DNA of 64,000 nt, taken from NCBI GenBank assembly GCA_964035795.1, contig OZ038321.1:7972079-8036078 (forward strand), given 5' to 3'. This document shows, piece after piece, positions 1 through 24,715 of the stretch; the first letter of the stretch is position 1; each line of letters starts with the position of its first letter. Made by a program: the position numbers and the translations under genes. The notes under the pieces are model-generated. The model was not told where the DNA came from, searched no databases, and saw only the letters and a program-made list of their open reading frames with translations. Origin of the DNA: Pterobdella sp. o SKG-2022. Taxonomy: Eukaryota; Annelida; Clitellata; Hirudinida; Piscicolidae.

Positions 1-189
1 CATGATTTTTTTTAATTTGCCATTGTTTCTGCTAAAAAAGCATTTTAAAATTATTATTTATTTTGAAAATATTAATGAAAAATAACAATAAAAACAAAAC
101 CAAAACAATGCTTTCTTAGCGGGAGAAATAGCAAACTAAAAAAATCTGGTTTAAATCTGTTTCAATCCTATTGGTCAAGATAAAAAACG

Positions 190-565
190 TTAAGCGTAAA
201 CTTCTACATCTGGTGGTTCCGAATCCCAGATTGACTTTGTCAAAAAACTTTCAAAAGTATGGTAAAGAATGTCAAAGTTATTCCTGGAAAGGAATGTGCA
301 TTGCAACACCATCTTTTGGTCTGTGATCTTGTTCACACTATACGAAGGAGTGTGAAGAGGAAGTTTAACCCTCGTCTTCGAACTTGAAGATCCAGCAGTT
401 GCAAAAGAGTTTGCCATTTCTTTGAACGCCAAGTTAACAGCGGCTCATGTCATGAATTTATCAAATGTGGAGAAAATATCGGGCCTCGAAAGCTGCTGTT
501 TTACAAAGGCTATAGCGCAACGATAGGTCCATGATCTGCTGGATTTGTGGCGTTCAGCCAAAGAA
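190..565 (-). pseudogene. Unidentified coding-like segment
   Basis: On the minus strand an open frame of 81 codons ends at 190. The same frame continues upstream of its first Met, through one in-frame TGA at 447-445, to about 565. The peptide has balanced, protein-like composition, with stretches such as LAFKEMANSF and WDSEPPDVEVYA, unlike the low-complexity translations of nearby AT-rich DNA. I do not recognise the family. It could be the last exon of a broken gene, or part of a transposon interrupted by the LINE tail that begins next to it on the other strand. No splice partner was found inside the window. Confidence 0.25.
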
Positions 566-589
566 TAGAAGTTCATCATCAGCTTTCCT

Positions 590-1010
590 TAAGAAACTCA
601 AAATCTCTGATATAGGAACGCTGCTAGGGCCGTCGTCTTCGTTGGTATGGTAATGTGAGACATTCGTCCATGTGTATCAAAGACGTGCTCGAACTTCCTC
701 TGCCTGGAGATCGTTTCCGTGGTAGACCAGCAAAAACTTGGTTGAGTTGAAAAGAATATGGAATCCTATGGTCTGGAAAATGTGGATCCACTCAAGAGTT
801 GAGTCGAGGAGATTGTTAGCCGACTGCTGTGTACCGCAGCCATTTGGTCACCCTTAGCAGTAAAATCCAATATGAATTTTTTTAAATTTTAAAGCAAGAC
901 AAACGATGCCACAAATTCGCACAGAAAACTTCATCGCAAATGTCGCAATGCTACTAACATCATCCTTATCATCGTTTTGCGTCCGTTTCCACGCTAGCAT
1001 GGGTTGGACA
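590..1010 (+). mobile_element. LINE 3' end fragment (ORF2 C-terminus plus tail)
   Basis: The plus strand translates, with one frame slip, into a typical LINE ORF2 C-terminal tail: RWYGNVRHSS, then LELPLPGDRFRGRPAKTW, then a region like EYG.ENVDPL, as in the RW-GHV...GRP-KTW tails of invertebrate non-LTR elements. It is followed by a CATC-rich stretch (about 955-980) and a CATGGGTTGGAC segment (about 997-1009). Internal stops and the missing reverse-transcriptase core show a 5'-truncated dead copy. It lies just downstream of the 3' end of CSN6. Confidence 0.6.
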
Positions 1011-1157
1011 AAGAAATAATTAAAACAAAGATTTACCAAAAGGGGATTTTTGGTATGATCAATATGAATAGTTTCCTCGAAGACTATTTTCCAATTTTTT
1101 GAATATTGAAACAAACTTATATGAAATTTAAATGAAATTCAGAAAAACTTTATAAAA

Positions 1158-1163
1158 TTTATT
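1158..1163 (-). terminator. CSN6 polyadenylation signal AATAAA
   Basis: AATAAA on the minus strand, 43 nt past the CSN6 stop codon. Position and orientation fit a polyadenylation hexamer; seen in sequence, use inferred. Confidence 0.6.
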
Positions 1164-1205
1164 CGCAATGCGTTACGAACACAAACATAAATATTACATG
1201 CATCT

Positions 1206-4200
1206 TTAATATAATATTCCTCTTATTCTTTTGGAAGCTTGTCTGTCGTTCACGGCGTTGAATTTATTGACGTACTGTTGTCGATGATGTTTATGGAGTT
1301 TCCATTAGACAATTATGTAATGTCCCCTATCTTTTGATTGGGGTAGAACTAGAAGGAAAGTATTATAAAGAATACCTGGCAGAGGGCATTGCAGGTCTTG
1401 GTTAGAGTCCCCAAATAAGTGAGCAGAATCACATCGTTGTATTGCTGGAAACAATGAATATAATGTACAAATTAGTCATGTCAGTGACTTCTTGGCAAAG
1501 AAGGATTGTGGCCATGATCATAAATGTCCTTATGAAATCTAATGAATTTGATCAATAGGAAAATATGCCATTTTCAGTTCGGTGACATGACTTTTCTCTT
1601 CCATTCTCCATGTCACCGAACTGAAGATCGGATGCGTTACTACTAATAAATATGAAGCAATGAATGATATTAAAATTCTGAATCTAAATGCAATTTTTAA
1701 CCAACATTCACTTTTTAAAAACGATAATTATCCGAATATAAATAATTTTGTGATTAAGGAGCCCTTGAAAAAATGATATTAGAAAACGTCAATAAAGAAA
1801 CGTTTCAAAATATGAAATTTTTTAGCACCAAACCGTTTGAAGATCAGACTTGAAGAGTTGAGAGTGCATGACAGGCAACCTATGACACAAGCTGTTGATC
1901 TCCCTCAAAATGTCGTGGTTTTTGGCCACTGCCCCTGTTGGCAGTGAGAGTGTTTATTCTATCAAAAAATTGGTTTGAAATATATTCAAGGTTTGATGTG
2001 TCTTTGTTGTATTCAGTGGTTATAATTGTGAGCATATTTCCATAGTGCAATATGATTTTAGTCAAAACGGTTTTCATTAACATAAACACCTTTTATAGTC
2101 TTTAAATGCATTCATTTATTTTCCAAATAACATAAGTATAATTAGTAAGCTTTTCTTCAAATGAGCCATAAAATTTTTATAACAAATTCCAAACAAGCCC
2201 ACCTGTTTGCGTGTCTTGCACATATTTGCACAAAATGCTCACTCTACTGTGCAGCATTTTGACGGCGTTGTACTGTGCCATTAGGTGTTGTGATGCTGGT
2301 GGTCAATTCAAAAATTAAAGCTTATGACGATATAGAAGAATCAAGTTTATGATAGATTTTGTCAAGAATGAACATATATTAAAAATGCTTGAAGGGATTT
2401 CATTGGAAATGTTAGTTATTGATCAAATCTGTGTAATTTTTTTGAATAAATTACAAAGTTTCTATTATTTCAAAAAGCTTAAAACACAATTACCATCAAA
2501 AAGATAAAGCTGCTATAATTAAAAAATTATTTGATATACTAATTAAGAGAAAAACAATGATTTTTAATCAAAATGTTTATAAGTATAACTGCACGAATTT
2601 AATCCCACACCCCATTGACAACCTGCAGAACCATCTCCAAACTTGTTGGATGACAGCCTAGCAACGTGGTCTACTCCGATCCTTTCTGCCTCTTCTGTCG
2701 CTAGAACATATGGCAGTTCTACCAGCCTCAGCTTCGTCTGCAATTCAAACCAATGCAGTTTTAAACGGATTAGTGTTCAAATGCATCTATTTAATAATCA
2801 CTTGAATGTAGGTATTTAAATGCTTAAATCATCAACGATTCATGTCCGTTTTCATGATAATATGGGTTGGATAACGGCATATGTATAATTTTGTTATAGT
2901 AGATAAGATGTTCAAGAAACAGCCATAAAAGTAAACTATAATGTCAGATTTCAAAAACCTTGTACATTAAATAAATTTCTTAAATTCTTACTGTTTTTTG
3001 TATAGCTTTCTTGTATATATATTGTGCAAAAATGATATGTGGTATCTAATAAGCTAAGATGAACTTAAATTTTTTAAAAAGTTTTATAAGTTTAATAAAA
3101 ATAATTAAGTTTGTTAAAAAATTTAATAAGTGCAATGAATGGAGGCATACCTCTTTATCGACCAAGTCAACTACCGATTCATATATATGCACCGGTAACT
3201 GCAAAAAGATTGTACACTTATAAGGTAATTGCAATAAAACTGCACAAATTCATAATGCCAAGCTTTGTCTACCTCACCAGTGGGAGAAGACAAAGGCTTA
3301 AAGCTTATGACTCCGAGGATGATAACTACGTGATATATATATCAAAATTTTATAAAAGGCTTTTAAGTTATTACATGATAAAAACTGTAGAAAAACAATT
3401 AATGAGATGAATGCTTGTACATCAAATAAAGAATTGGTTGTGCAATCTGAGGTTTCACAAATTGCTACTCCATACATACAAAAAACAATAAAAGTTTTCA
3501 AACCTCTGAGGTCTTTGAAGTGGCATTCAATTTGAGGAACACTGGGTTCTCATTCAGTTGACAGATCTTTGAATGGAAAAATTCCAATATTTATGGAGAA
3601 TATTCAGAAAATTTAGAAAAATGCAGATTTTTCTGATAATATAAATTGAATTATGAAAAAAGTTCCAACATTGAGTCTATAAGATGTATCTTAATAATAT
3701 TTTCTCAAAATGAGACTTAATAAATAGTTCTTTTTACAGTTGTCACAATTTATTTATTGTGTCAGCCAATTGGAATGTTGATCAAGCAAGGGTACCTGCT
3801 GGTGTAACTTAATGTCCGACTCTGAGACCTCTTCACCAACATTGTACCACCCTAGAAATTCAAGGTCGCTGAAAACCTGCTTAACTGGTTAGATATTCCT
3901 TTATGAGACTCTTGGTTCATTTCATTTTATCATGGAGTTTTAAAAAATGTGAATTTATAAAAAATTTATCTGAATAACTAACATTGGTCTTCTTTGAGGT
4001 TGTAGTACTCTCTGTCTATTAGAATCTCAGTGTCAATTTGATGATAAACCAACTCAAATGAGTTCATTATTTCAATGTGTCGGCCCTTTTGCTTCCCTAT
4101 TAAAGCTCCTAAAACTGATATTGAATAATTTATATATTAAAGTTAGCAAAAAAATTTTATTTAGTAAAATTTATTTCATAGAGATAAGAGACTGAATAAT

Positions 4201-4573
4201 TTATTAAGATAAGGTTGGACATTCATGATGAGAAATGTAGAAAAGAAAATTTTATCAAGTTTTATCAAAAAATTTTATGAATTTTTGATGAAAACAATAA
4301 ATGAAATCAAATTTATCTAAGATTGAACCAAAACATTACCATAAATTATTTTTATTTTATTGCATAATTGGAAATGCTTTAAAGCCGATTTTCAAAATTT
4401 GAAAAATTATCATTTACCTTACCTTGAACAACTTTTCCTTGCGCTCTTATTCGAGTCCAGTGTTCAGAGATGTTCATGATGACCAAGGGATGCAGCGCCA
4501 CCACCACACTACCTCCCGCCATTGAAGTTCCTCCATTACCATTTTGGCAGTCTGTTTCCATATTAGTACTCAT
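1206..4573 (-). CDS. COPS6: COP9 signalosome subunit 6 (CSN6/COPS6)
   Basis: CSN6 is the catalytically inactive MPN subunit that pairs with CSN5 in the COP9 signalosome, which removes NEDD8 from cullins. Eleven exons in transcript order: 4573-4423, 4114-3983, 3884-3796, 3464-3421, 3303-3273, 3198-3151, 2737-2623, 2295-2203, 1934-1834, 1444-1376, 1274-1206. All junctions are GT-AG and in phase; total 942 nt, 313 aa (human about 327). Family blocks in order: [75 protein letters not shown], then [12 protein letters not shown] and a final exon ending RIRGILY. No JAMM zinc motif is seen, as normal for CSN6. The start ATG at 4573 opens a short N-rich leader before the MPN domain. The gene faces away from IQSEC, sharing the 4574-6485 interval. 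Confidence 0.94.
2827..2876 (+). repeat. Degenerate copy of the CATC / CATGGGTTGGA repeat
   Basis: The segment reads ATCATCAACG...TGTCCGTTTTCATG...ATATGGGTTGGATAACG and resembles 957-1010. It lies in CSN6 intron 6. It matches a dispersed-repeat motif I recall from molluscs and annelids; that link is from memory. Confidence 0.4.
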
Positions 4574-6485
4574 TTTAGAATTTTACATAAGATATACTTT
4601 GTTTCGGTGAGTATTCTTTAAGATTTATGTGTCCTTTTAATCGGGTAAAGCTAAGCATCAATTTACATATAAAAATCATTATAAATCATTATCAAAATTA
4701 TTGGTATTATTTTTATAGAAAGTTAAAATAAATATAGGTCGATTGAGTTTTTACCAACTTATTTTTTTGATAATCAACTAGTCATTTAATATTTCTTTAA
4801 ATGAAGCTTTTACAAAATAATTGTTTCCAAAATTTTATGTGTAAACTTTAACAAAATAGCTTTTCATCTTTTTCATAAAAATCAATCTTGAATAGTTAGT
4901 CTAGGATATTTTTATCATAAAGCGATGCTTTAGGAAATACCAAATTTTTTCAACAAAAACCAAACGTTTCTTTATCAACTAACAACACTCTACGGCAAAC
5001 ATTCGCCATTTTCTAACAATTCCGTATACTGGCGCAACACTATCGTCTAACTTCACACATGTGAGTTTGGTCTTCATTTATATAGTTTCTTTATTAAATA
5101 AAGAACCAAAGCAAAATCGTTAGAACTTTGGAAAACATAAGTCAGTAAGGAGTGATTTTTATCACTCATTTTCATCTATATAATGAATAAGAAGCTTGAT
5201 TATTTACATAACTTTTCAAAATAATGATAAGATCAGACGTATCAGAATACATAGTTTTTCGAAAAATAAATTTTTCTAAAACTTCTTTTTTTCAAGTCTT
5301 TTTAATAAATACTTAAGAAAGGCGATTATGGAATCTCTTAACAAGTTCTTTTCAAATAACTACTCATGATATAAATTTTTTTTTGGGAAAATTAGTCATG
5401 TTTTGTCTCTTGAATAAGGGGATTTAAAAAGATTCTTTCGTTTCGTCAAAAATCTGAACCTGTTCATAACCTCAAATGGGTATTTTTAAAAGCTTTTAAC
5501 GTGCAAATTCTAGCCTACCGACAACTTCAAATTAATCTTTTTAATATATAACTGAAAAAAAATTTTTTTTCAATAAACTTTATTCAAACAAAGATTTTCA
5601 AAACTTCTAGTTTCATCATCAGAGTATATATCTTTTTTAGTATTTTATTTGTTTAAGACGTTAAAATTCAGAAAGATTTTCACACCGTCTTCATCCTAAA
5701 TTATATTTTTAACACGTTTCAAATTATTTATTGTTTTTTTTTTTAATCTAGATCTTAAATACAAATTCAGTTACTCTATGATGTATTCTTTCAATACTTT
5801 TAGGACAAACAGTTATACTTAATGTTATAAAGGTAATTAAATTACAATTCATTATGTTTTTGCTTTGATCTACGAAAATAAATCTTAGTCACTGTAAATA
5901 ACGAAAGCTGTTTAAATTAATGTTAGCCTAATGAATAAAAAAATTAAATGAATGCAAATAATAATTTGAAAAATTTTTTTTTAAGAGTTAGTAAATAATT
6001 TACTCTTTAAAATTTTTTTTGAAACTATTTTGAAGAAAACATTAGTGAGGCGTGAATGACTTGAGTCAGTTTGTGAAAAGATAATATGCAACTGCTGCTC
6101 CGAGATCGATATTCAGCAAAATTTACATATTATAATTAGTCGGTATTTGCAAAGAAATTAAATGATCCAACTTTTTATTTTGCGATATTTAGTTCAACAA
6201 AAATAGTTTTTCTTTACTTATTTTGAAATTTTAGGTTCTTTATATAAAAGTACAATGTTTAAAAGTCGTTAGTTGGATATTTTGTATAGAAGTTTGTAAA
6301 ATATTAGAACTACTGTCAATTTTTTAAGGTATGTTTTTGATAAATTCTACTTTCAATAGACTTTGAAAAATGTTTCCAAGTTTATCTAAATAACTAATGT
6401 CGGGTTGCACTATGTTCTTCAATTATAAATTGAATTTTATTTATAGATTCAAAAAAATTTTTTTCTCAAGTCAAAGAGCTTGATA
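4574..6485. promoter_or_regulatory. Intergenic region between divergent CSN6 and IQSEC
   Basis: About 1.9 kb of AT-rich sequence separates the two start codons, so both promoters must lie here or in upstream non-coding exons. Just before the IQSEC ATG there is a possible splice acceptor (TTATAG ending at 6446), in line with a spliced 5' leader. I see no clear TATA box, CpG cluster or coding exon. Confidence 0.4.
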
Positions 6486-19413
<12,928 letters not shown>

Positions 19414-20972
19414 CCACGCCCCCTTAATCCCAGCAACGACAACGCTTCAACTTTCAAAAGTTTCATTGTAATGACTTGAGCCTTACCATTATGTTTGCAA
19501 GCTTCCTTCATCTCACTTTATTCTCAAGTTATTTCTATTTGGAGCTCTTGATGACAACCATGTTTTTGGGGTTGGTTCATGTGTGTCATTTACCATGGGT
19601 GGTTTTGTTGTCTGTGTTGTGTTTTGGCAGCATTAAATGTGTTGCAAGCGCTTTGAACTATACGGTAAGGTGCTTTATAAATACTACATTACCTTAAATT
19701 AAAAACAAATACCGAGGTTTTTTAATAAAAGCATATGAAGCTTTTCTTCAAGACTAAATTACATTAAAAAGAACTCCATATTTGAGAAAAGCTTCGTAAG
19801 TTTTTGTCAATGAGCCCCTGTTGTTATTGATACATTTACTAATTTCTATTTCTTTTTCAATGTTGTAGATTAAATTTCTTATTTCACAAACAAGAACTTA
19901 TCATTTCAGTTTGGCATCATCATACCAACTTTAACATACATGGATAAATACTATAAAACCTATTCATTATTGGTGCATCATATCATACTCAAACACCCAG
20001 TAGACTCCTGCGGCAGGTTGGAGGTGCTTGCACAGTCATTTGGCGCAGTCTCCTATTCATTTACACTGAGTTCATCTTCTTATATGTCTTTTATATAGCG
20101 CGTAGTTTGAAACTAGGTTTGTTACATAGAGACTGTTACCTTATTTGAAGTATCTTGTGCCCTTTCACACATAGTCGAATCATAGTCATTTATGAAGTCA
20201 TTTTGTATATTCACTTGTACATTGTATTAAGTACACACTGATGATGCATAGTGGTAACGAGGAGGGATGCAGCGTTGCTTCAGTGCTGTGAGACAACTTC
20301 TCACAAGGTTATGTTGCAAATTGTCATTTTCATTATAACTTTAACAAAGACTTTGATAAAAGCATCGAGTTATATTTTTACAGATTAATGTCGCTTAATG
20401 GAGGCTTGTGGGCGTTTTTTTATGTTTTTGTCAGTATTAGCTGTTTGTTTTGTTAAAGGGTGTATTTGTGTTTCTGATTATTTGCAGTTCAGTTCTTATT
20501 TAACACTTTGAACGTTTCAAATGCCTAGTAGATATTTTTACACTACTCATAACTGCATTTAGTTTTGATTGTTCAACTGGAGCAGTTAAACTGTTCTGTC
20601 AGATTATGTACAAATTATCCTTCATGTTTTGGTCACTCGTTTGAAATGTAACTAATTTCATTGTAATAAGCGGATTAAAGTACTATATACATTATATTAC
20701 TACAATCTATTTTATTACTTTTGGTCGTGTTGATATAAGTGCTCGTTTAATGTTAGCAGTGCTATTTTATATTCTATAGCCTGACGTGAGCGTCTTGTGC
20801 AGTACATCATGTGTCGTATGCCCTCTTTTATTCATTTAATATCAATGTTTTTCATTAAATACCTTCATTTCTTGAATATACAAAATGTTGTTTTAAAAAA
20901 TTCCAAATCTGAACATCAATAATATCTGATTCTGTTTGAAATATCATGTAATCATTGTGTAATGTGAAAGAA

Positions 20973-21007
20973 TTGATTGATTGATTTACTGATTGATTGA
21001 TTGATTG
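20973..21007. repeat. (GATT)n microsatellite
   Basis: Tandem GATT units with one interruption (TTACTGATT) are visible directly. Confidence 0.9.
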
Positions 21008-22054
21008 TTGGTTGTTGAGAAGTTTGTGCGATCATTATGGCATTAACATCAAACTTCAACGTTTCTTCTGTTGACTTCAGTGCATCTAGAACATCAGTGT
21101 TGGCAGTTTCAACTATAAATTCCTCTATCCTTGTTTTAGTTTTTGGAAAATCAAAAGTTATTCTAAATCCACAATAATTATCTCCAATGGTAAAATTCAA
21201 AGCCGTCAAATGTAGGATCTCAAGCGAGTGTTAGTATTTTCTTTACAACTTCATATTTTTACCTCGATTTTTTTCTTATTGTTATTATTTTTTATTATTA
21301 TTGTTATCATTTTATCCATTATAAATGTTGTTTTTTTAAATTAATTATTTTTTATGTTGAAATACGTTTAGTTGAAATGTTCTACAACATATTAGCTTGT
21401 TGCACTTCCTGATGCGTCGTTTTGGTTAGTGACGTCATTTTCATCCAATGTTTTGGAAACATTATTTAAAATATTTTGAATTATATTATGAATAACCATC
21501 TCAACTTGCTTTTATTTTTGATCGTCTTGATTGTGTTCTGAGGCAAGTCAGCATTTTACTTTGTTTCTTATGTTGCTTAAGCTAGCAATTTCAATTTTTG
21601 GCATGTTTTATAGTATATTTTTCATCGTCATTTGATAGCTCTACTGATCATTTCAAACATTTTGTGTGGATAACAATCACGTCTATGGTTTCAAATTTAT
21701 TGTACTTTTTTATTTAAGATTTTCGAAAAAAAATTCCAAATTGCTTTGAAATATGGACATTAAACTTTTACAAAATGTGTCAATAAATCCAAAATTTCAA
21801 AACCCTTTCAACCTCATCTGTTTCCCAATTTCAATTGAAAGGCTAAACAATTCTTGACGACATTTTTTTTACATGTAAATGGTTGAAATTTAAAATTTTA
21901 TCGTTGAACGTTCAAAGGCAGTAGGCTTTAACCATTACCCTTCAAAAGCTTATTTTTAGGACGTATAAATAAATGAATATTTTTCAATACTGATTCATAA
22001 TATAAGCAATTTTTTAGTTTTAATTTGTTGTAATAGATTTGATCGTTTGAGAAA

Positions 22055-22260
22055 ATTGAAGTTTTTTATTATTATAATTTTTGTGAAATTATTGGCTTCA
22101 ATATTGACTGATTTTTCAAAAATCTCAAATTTTTATAATTTTTTTTAGAGACTAATAAGGCAGTTCACGAAAAAATATAAAAAATTTTGCTCTACCCTCA
22201 ATCCAGTGGGATATATTCTTTTAGATGGTTTGTGAGATGACAGTAATTAAACTTTATATT
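22055..22260 (+). repeat. Dispersed repeat, copy 1
   Basis: It shares an ordered set of words with 45165-45330: GGCTTCAATATTGACTGATT, then TTTTTCAAAAATCT, then AGAGACTAATAAGGCAGTTC, then ACGAAAAAATATAAA. No coding potential and no ends defined. It looks like an unclassified interspersed repeat. Confidence 0.6.
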
Positions 22261-23785
22261 CCAAATCTTGGCATTTCTTAATACTTACTTGGCGTTATTT
22301 AGATTCTTACTTATAATCTATGAAGGAAGGTGGTGAAGCAGTGGTGCTTGTTCCCTATAGCCAGCAATTATGAGGATTTGTTCTTCAAGATCTCGTCTGT
22401 GGTGTTTTAAGTCACAATCACACACCGTCCTATAACTTTTCCCACCTTTATCTTAAAAAGTAAACTGACTAAAAATTGAAATAATTTTCAAATAAAAAAA
22501 CCACTCGAAGTTTATTCAAACACGAGGTGAAAATCATGTATTGTTCCAACCAAATAAACCCACAAGTAAAGACAATCACAGATATAAGCATTCAATTGAA
22601 AGAAAACATGTATGCTTAAAACTGTCAATGTATCGTGCGTATGATTTCTAGGATAACTTTTGAATAGGATTTCAAATATATTTAAATCTTTATTGCGTAA
22701 CTTAATCTAAAAATTATTTATTATAAATTTTAGATTTAAAAAACCTGAGCATGCCTTGAGACGATGATTCAGTTCAATTGAATCATTTAAAAATACTTAT
22801 ATTCTAGAAATTATGTTTAGTAAAATGAAATAAAGTATATGAATATATGACATATTAAAATTGATTTTACACTGGACCTTGTATAAGAGTTGTTCACAGT
22901 TGATAATATCTTATTGATACTGATAATGAGATTATGCATCTGAAACATCACGACAGGAAAATGGGCTCGTAATAACACCCAAAAGTTCTAGTAAAGTAGA
23001 TGTTATGCCAAAATTAGATTTTAGTGTAAAAATTATATACAATTTATATCAAAAAAACACAAGAATATCTCATAGACTGGGTAGAGAATTATACTTGACG
23101 ATCAATGGCTACTCAGTAGGTTTGTGTGGATTTAAGGGTGTGGTGCCTACAATTAAAAAACATTATTCCTTTACAAATTAATAAGGATTAACAAAGATTT
23201 TTTACAACAAATCAAATGAATTTTTACATTAAAATTTTTATAATCACGTCCCAAAACCTATGTTCAAACATTGAAAAAGATGTCTCAATAAACCAGCTTT
23301 ATCAAAAAACCAGTCTGAGTTTGAAGCTAAAACGTAATTTTCACAAATATTTGAAACAAATTAATAAAAATATCTTTAAAATCAAGATTAACAAATTATA
23401 TTTTTAATAGAACAAATAAAGCAGAACGTATGTAAAAAAGATCCATAACAAGAATTATAACAACATTGAAGGCCATCCAAAAACATTAATTTTAACAAAT
23501 TTAATAGTAATAGCGTAACAACTCCATACCAAGTAACACAAAACAAAGAAATTATTAAAATAAACAAGCAAAATAACAATAACCATATAACAAGGATATA
23601 CAATTTAATTTCAGACACAGAATTTGTAAGCAAAATTTATGTAGCTAATTATTCAGAAATACAAGCTTTCATGGTTGAGAAGAAAGCTAATAGTGAAAGG
23701 AGTATGTTGAAACTTTCAAAAAAAAGATTTTAGAATTTATCACTCTTTTGTATTATGTCGGAAAATCATTTCAAGCGAAATACGT

Positions 23786-24715
23786 TCAATCAGAAGGCCG
23801 TGTGTGGTAGAAAAGGATGGAATGGAGGCTGCTTAATTCATTTTTGAGGATTTTTATTTGGGCTTTCAATCCAAGATTTTCTTCGGCTAGAAGTTGAGCA
23901 GTCTTTGCTATGTCTTCTTCCTTTTGTCTTCTTGTATCTCTTGAACGCTTTGCAGCTTCGTTGTTTTTTCTTCTTCTTTCCCAATACGACTCGTCTTTCA
24001 ATAAACCGTTGTTGTTTTTGACAGCACTACCGTTAAATTCACTCGAATTAGTGCTTGCATTTCCGATTTTCTTTGTAGAGTCATTAATGAAGTTGCTTTT
24101 GAATAATATTTCGTAAGGACTACTAACTTTATGATTGAGGTTTTCGACATTAAGATTATTTGGAAGAACTCTGTTACTGAAAGCTGCAAGATGCTTTTGA
24201 AGCATCTCATTGTCACACTCTTTCAGATGAGTCTGTTCAGGTACCGAAGATATGCTTTGAAAACTTTCCAAAGGCCTTTTGAGCTCTTTGGTCTTTTGAA
24301 ATAATAATGGTGAAAGGTGATGAACACCATTCGTATCATTCCTTGGAGATTTCTCTTCTGAATTATCGTAGTTGATTGGTCTTTTTCTATGGGGAAGTCT
24401 TTTGATGGAGTCTTTCAAGGATTTATGTTTGTTTGGAAGACCCTCAACCGGAGATTCTGCTTGAGCTGCTGGTTCAGGCGTGGAAACATCAGGAATATTA
24501 TTCTCGGGATCAACATTAAGAGTAGAGTTTGTATCATTAACTCTTTTTAGTTGACTTTTTCCATTACTCAACTGATTGTTTGCTAGATAGTGGTTTTGCA
24601 TGAGAGCGAGGAAGTTGAAGTGACCAAATGGAGAAAATGTTTTTTCGGGCTTAGAGAAGAAAAGTTTTGCCGAGAGATCCATTACATTCTGGTCTGGTGA
24701 TTTTAATGCACACAT
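23786..24715 (-). CDS. bZIP transcription factor, PAR/NFIL3/CES-2 group
   Basis: This single open frame encodes about 309 aa from ATG 24715; no in-frame ATG lies further up before the frame loses its start. The C-terminus (about 242-295) is a complete bZIP: YWERRRKNNEAAKRSRDTRR is the basic region with the family N-x-x-A-A-x-x-S-R signature, followed by QKEEDIAKTAQLLAEEN and heptad leucines. The RKNNEAAKRSR core and the DTRRQKEE run place it with the PAR-domain/NFIL3/CES-2 factors that bind TTA(C/T)GTAA-type sites, rather than with AP-1 or CREB. The first 240 residues are Ser/Asn/Pro-rich without a clear PAR domain, and start with a conserved-looking block, MDLSAKLFFSKPEK. An upstream non-coding or coding exon cannot be excluded. 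I cannot choose between NFIL3-like and HLF/TEF-like. Confidence 0.85.
   Translation of the reverse strand: MCALKSPDQNVMDLSAKLFFSKPEKTFSPFGHFNFLALMQNHYLANNQLSNGKSQLKRVNDTNSTLNVDPENNIPDVSTPEPAAQAESPVEGLPNKHKSLKDSIKRLPHRKRPINYDNSEEKSPRNDTNGVHHLSPLLFQKTKELKRPLESFQSISSVPEQTHLKECDNEMLQKHLAAFSNRVLPNNLNVENLNHKVSSPYEILFKSNFINDSTKKIGNASTNSSEFNGSAVKNNNGLLKDESYWERRRKNNEAAKRSRDTRRQKEEDIAKTAQLLAEENLGLKAQIKILKNELSSLHSILFYHTRPSD

Larger units (their letters stand above)
19414..23785. other. Non-coding stretch with no gene recognised
   Basis: The IQSEC 3' UTR should start here, with no obvious end. A possible further exon lies at 19631-19663: it is preceded by TTTGGCAG, followed by GTAAGG and open in the phase left by an optional donor at 19410-19411, but I cannot tie it to IQSEC by similarity. 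The rest is AT-rich, with a GATT microsatellite near 20.97-21.01 kb and a dispersed repeat copy near 22.05-22.26 kb. A minus-strand open stretch at 21209-20952 looks protein-like but is unidentified. Confidence 0.4.
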
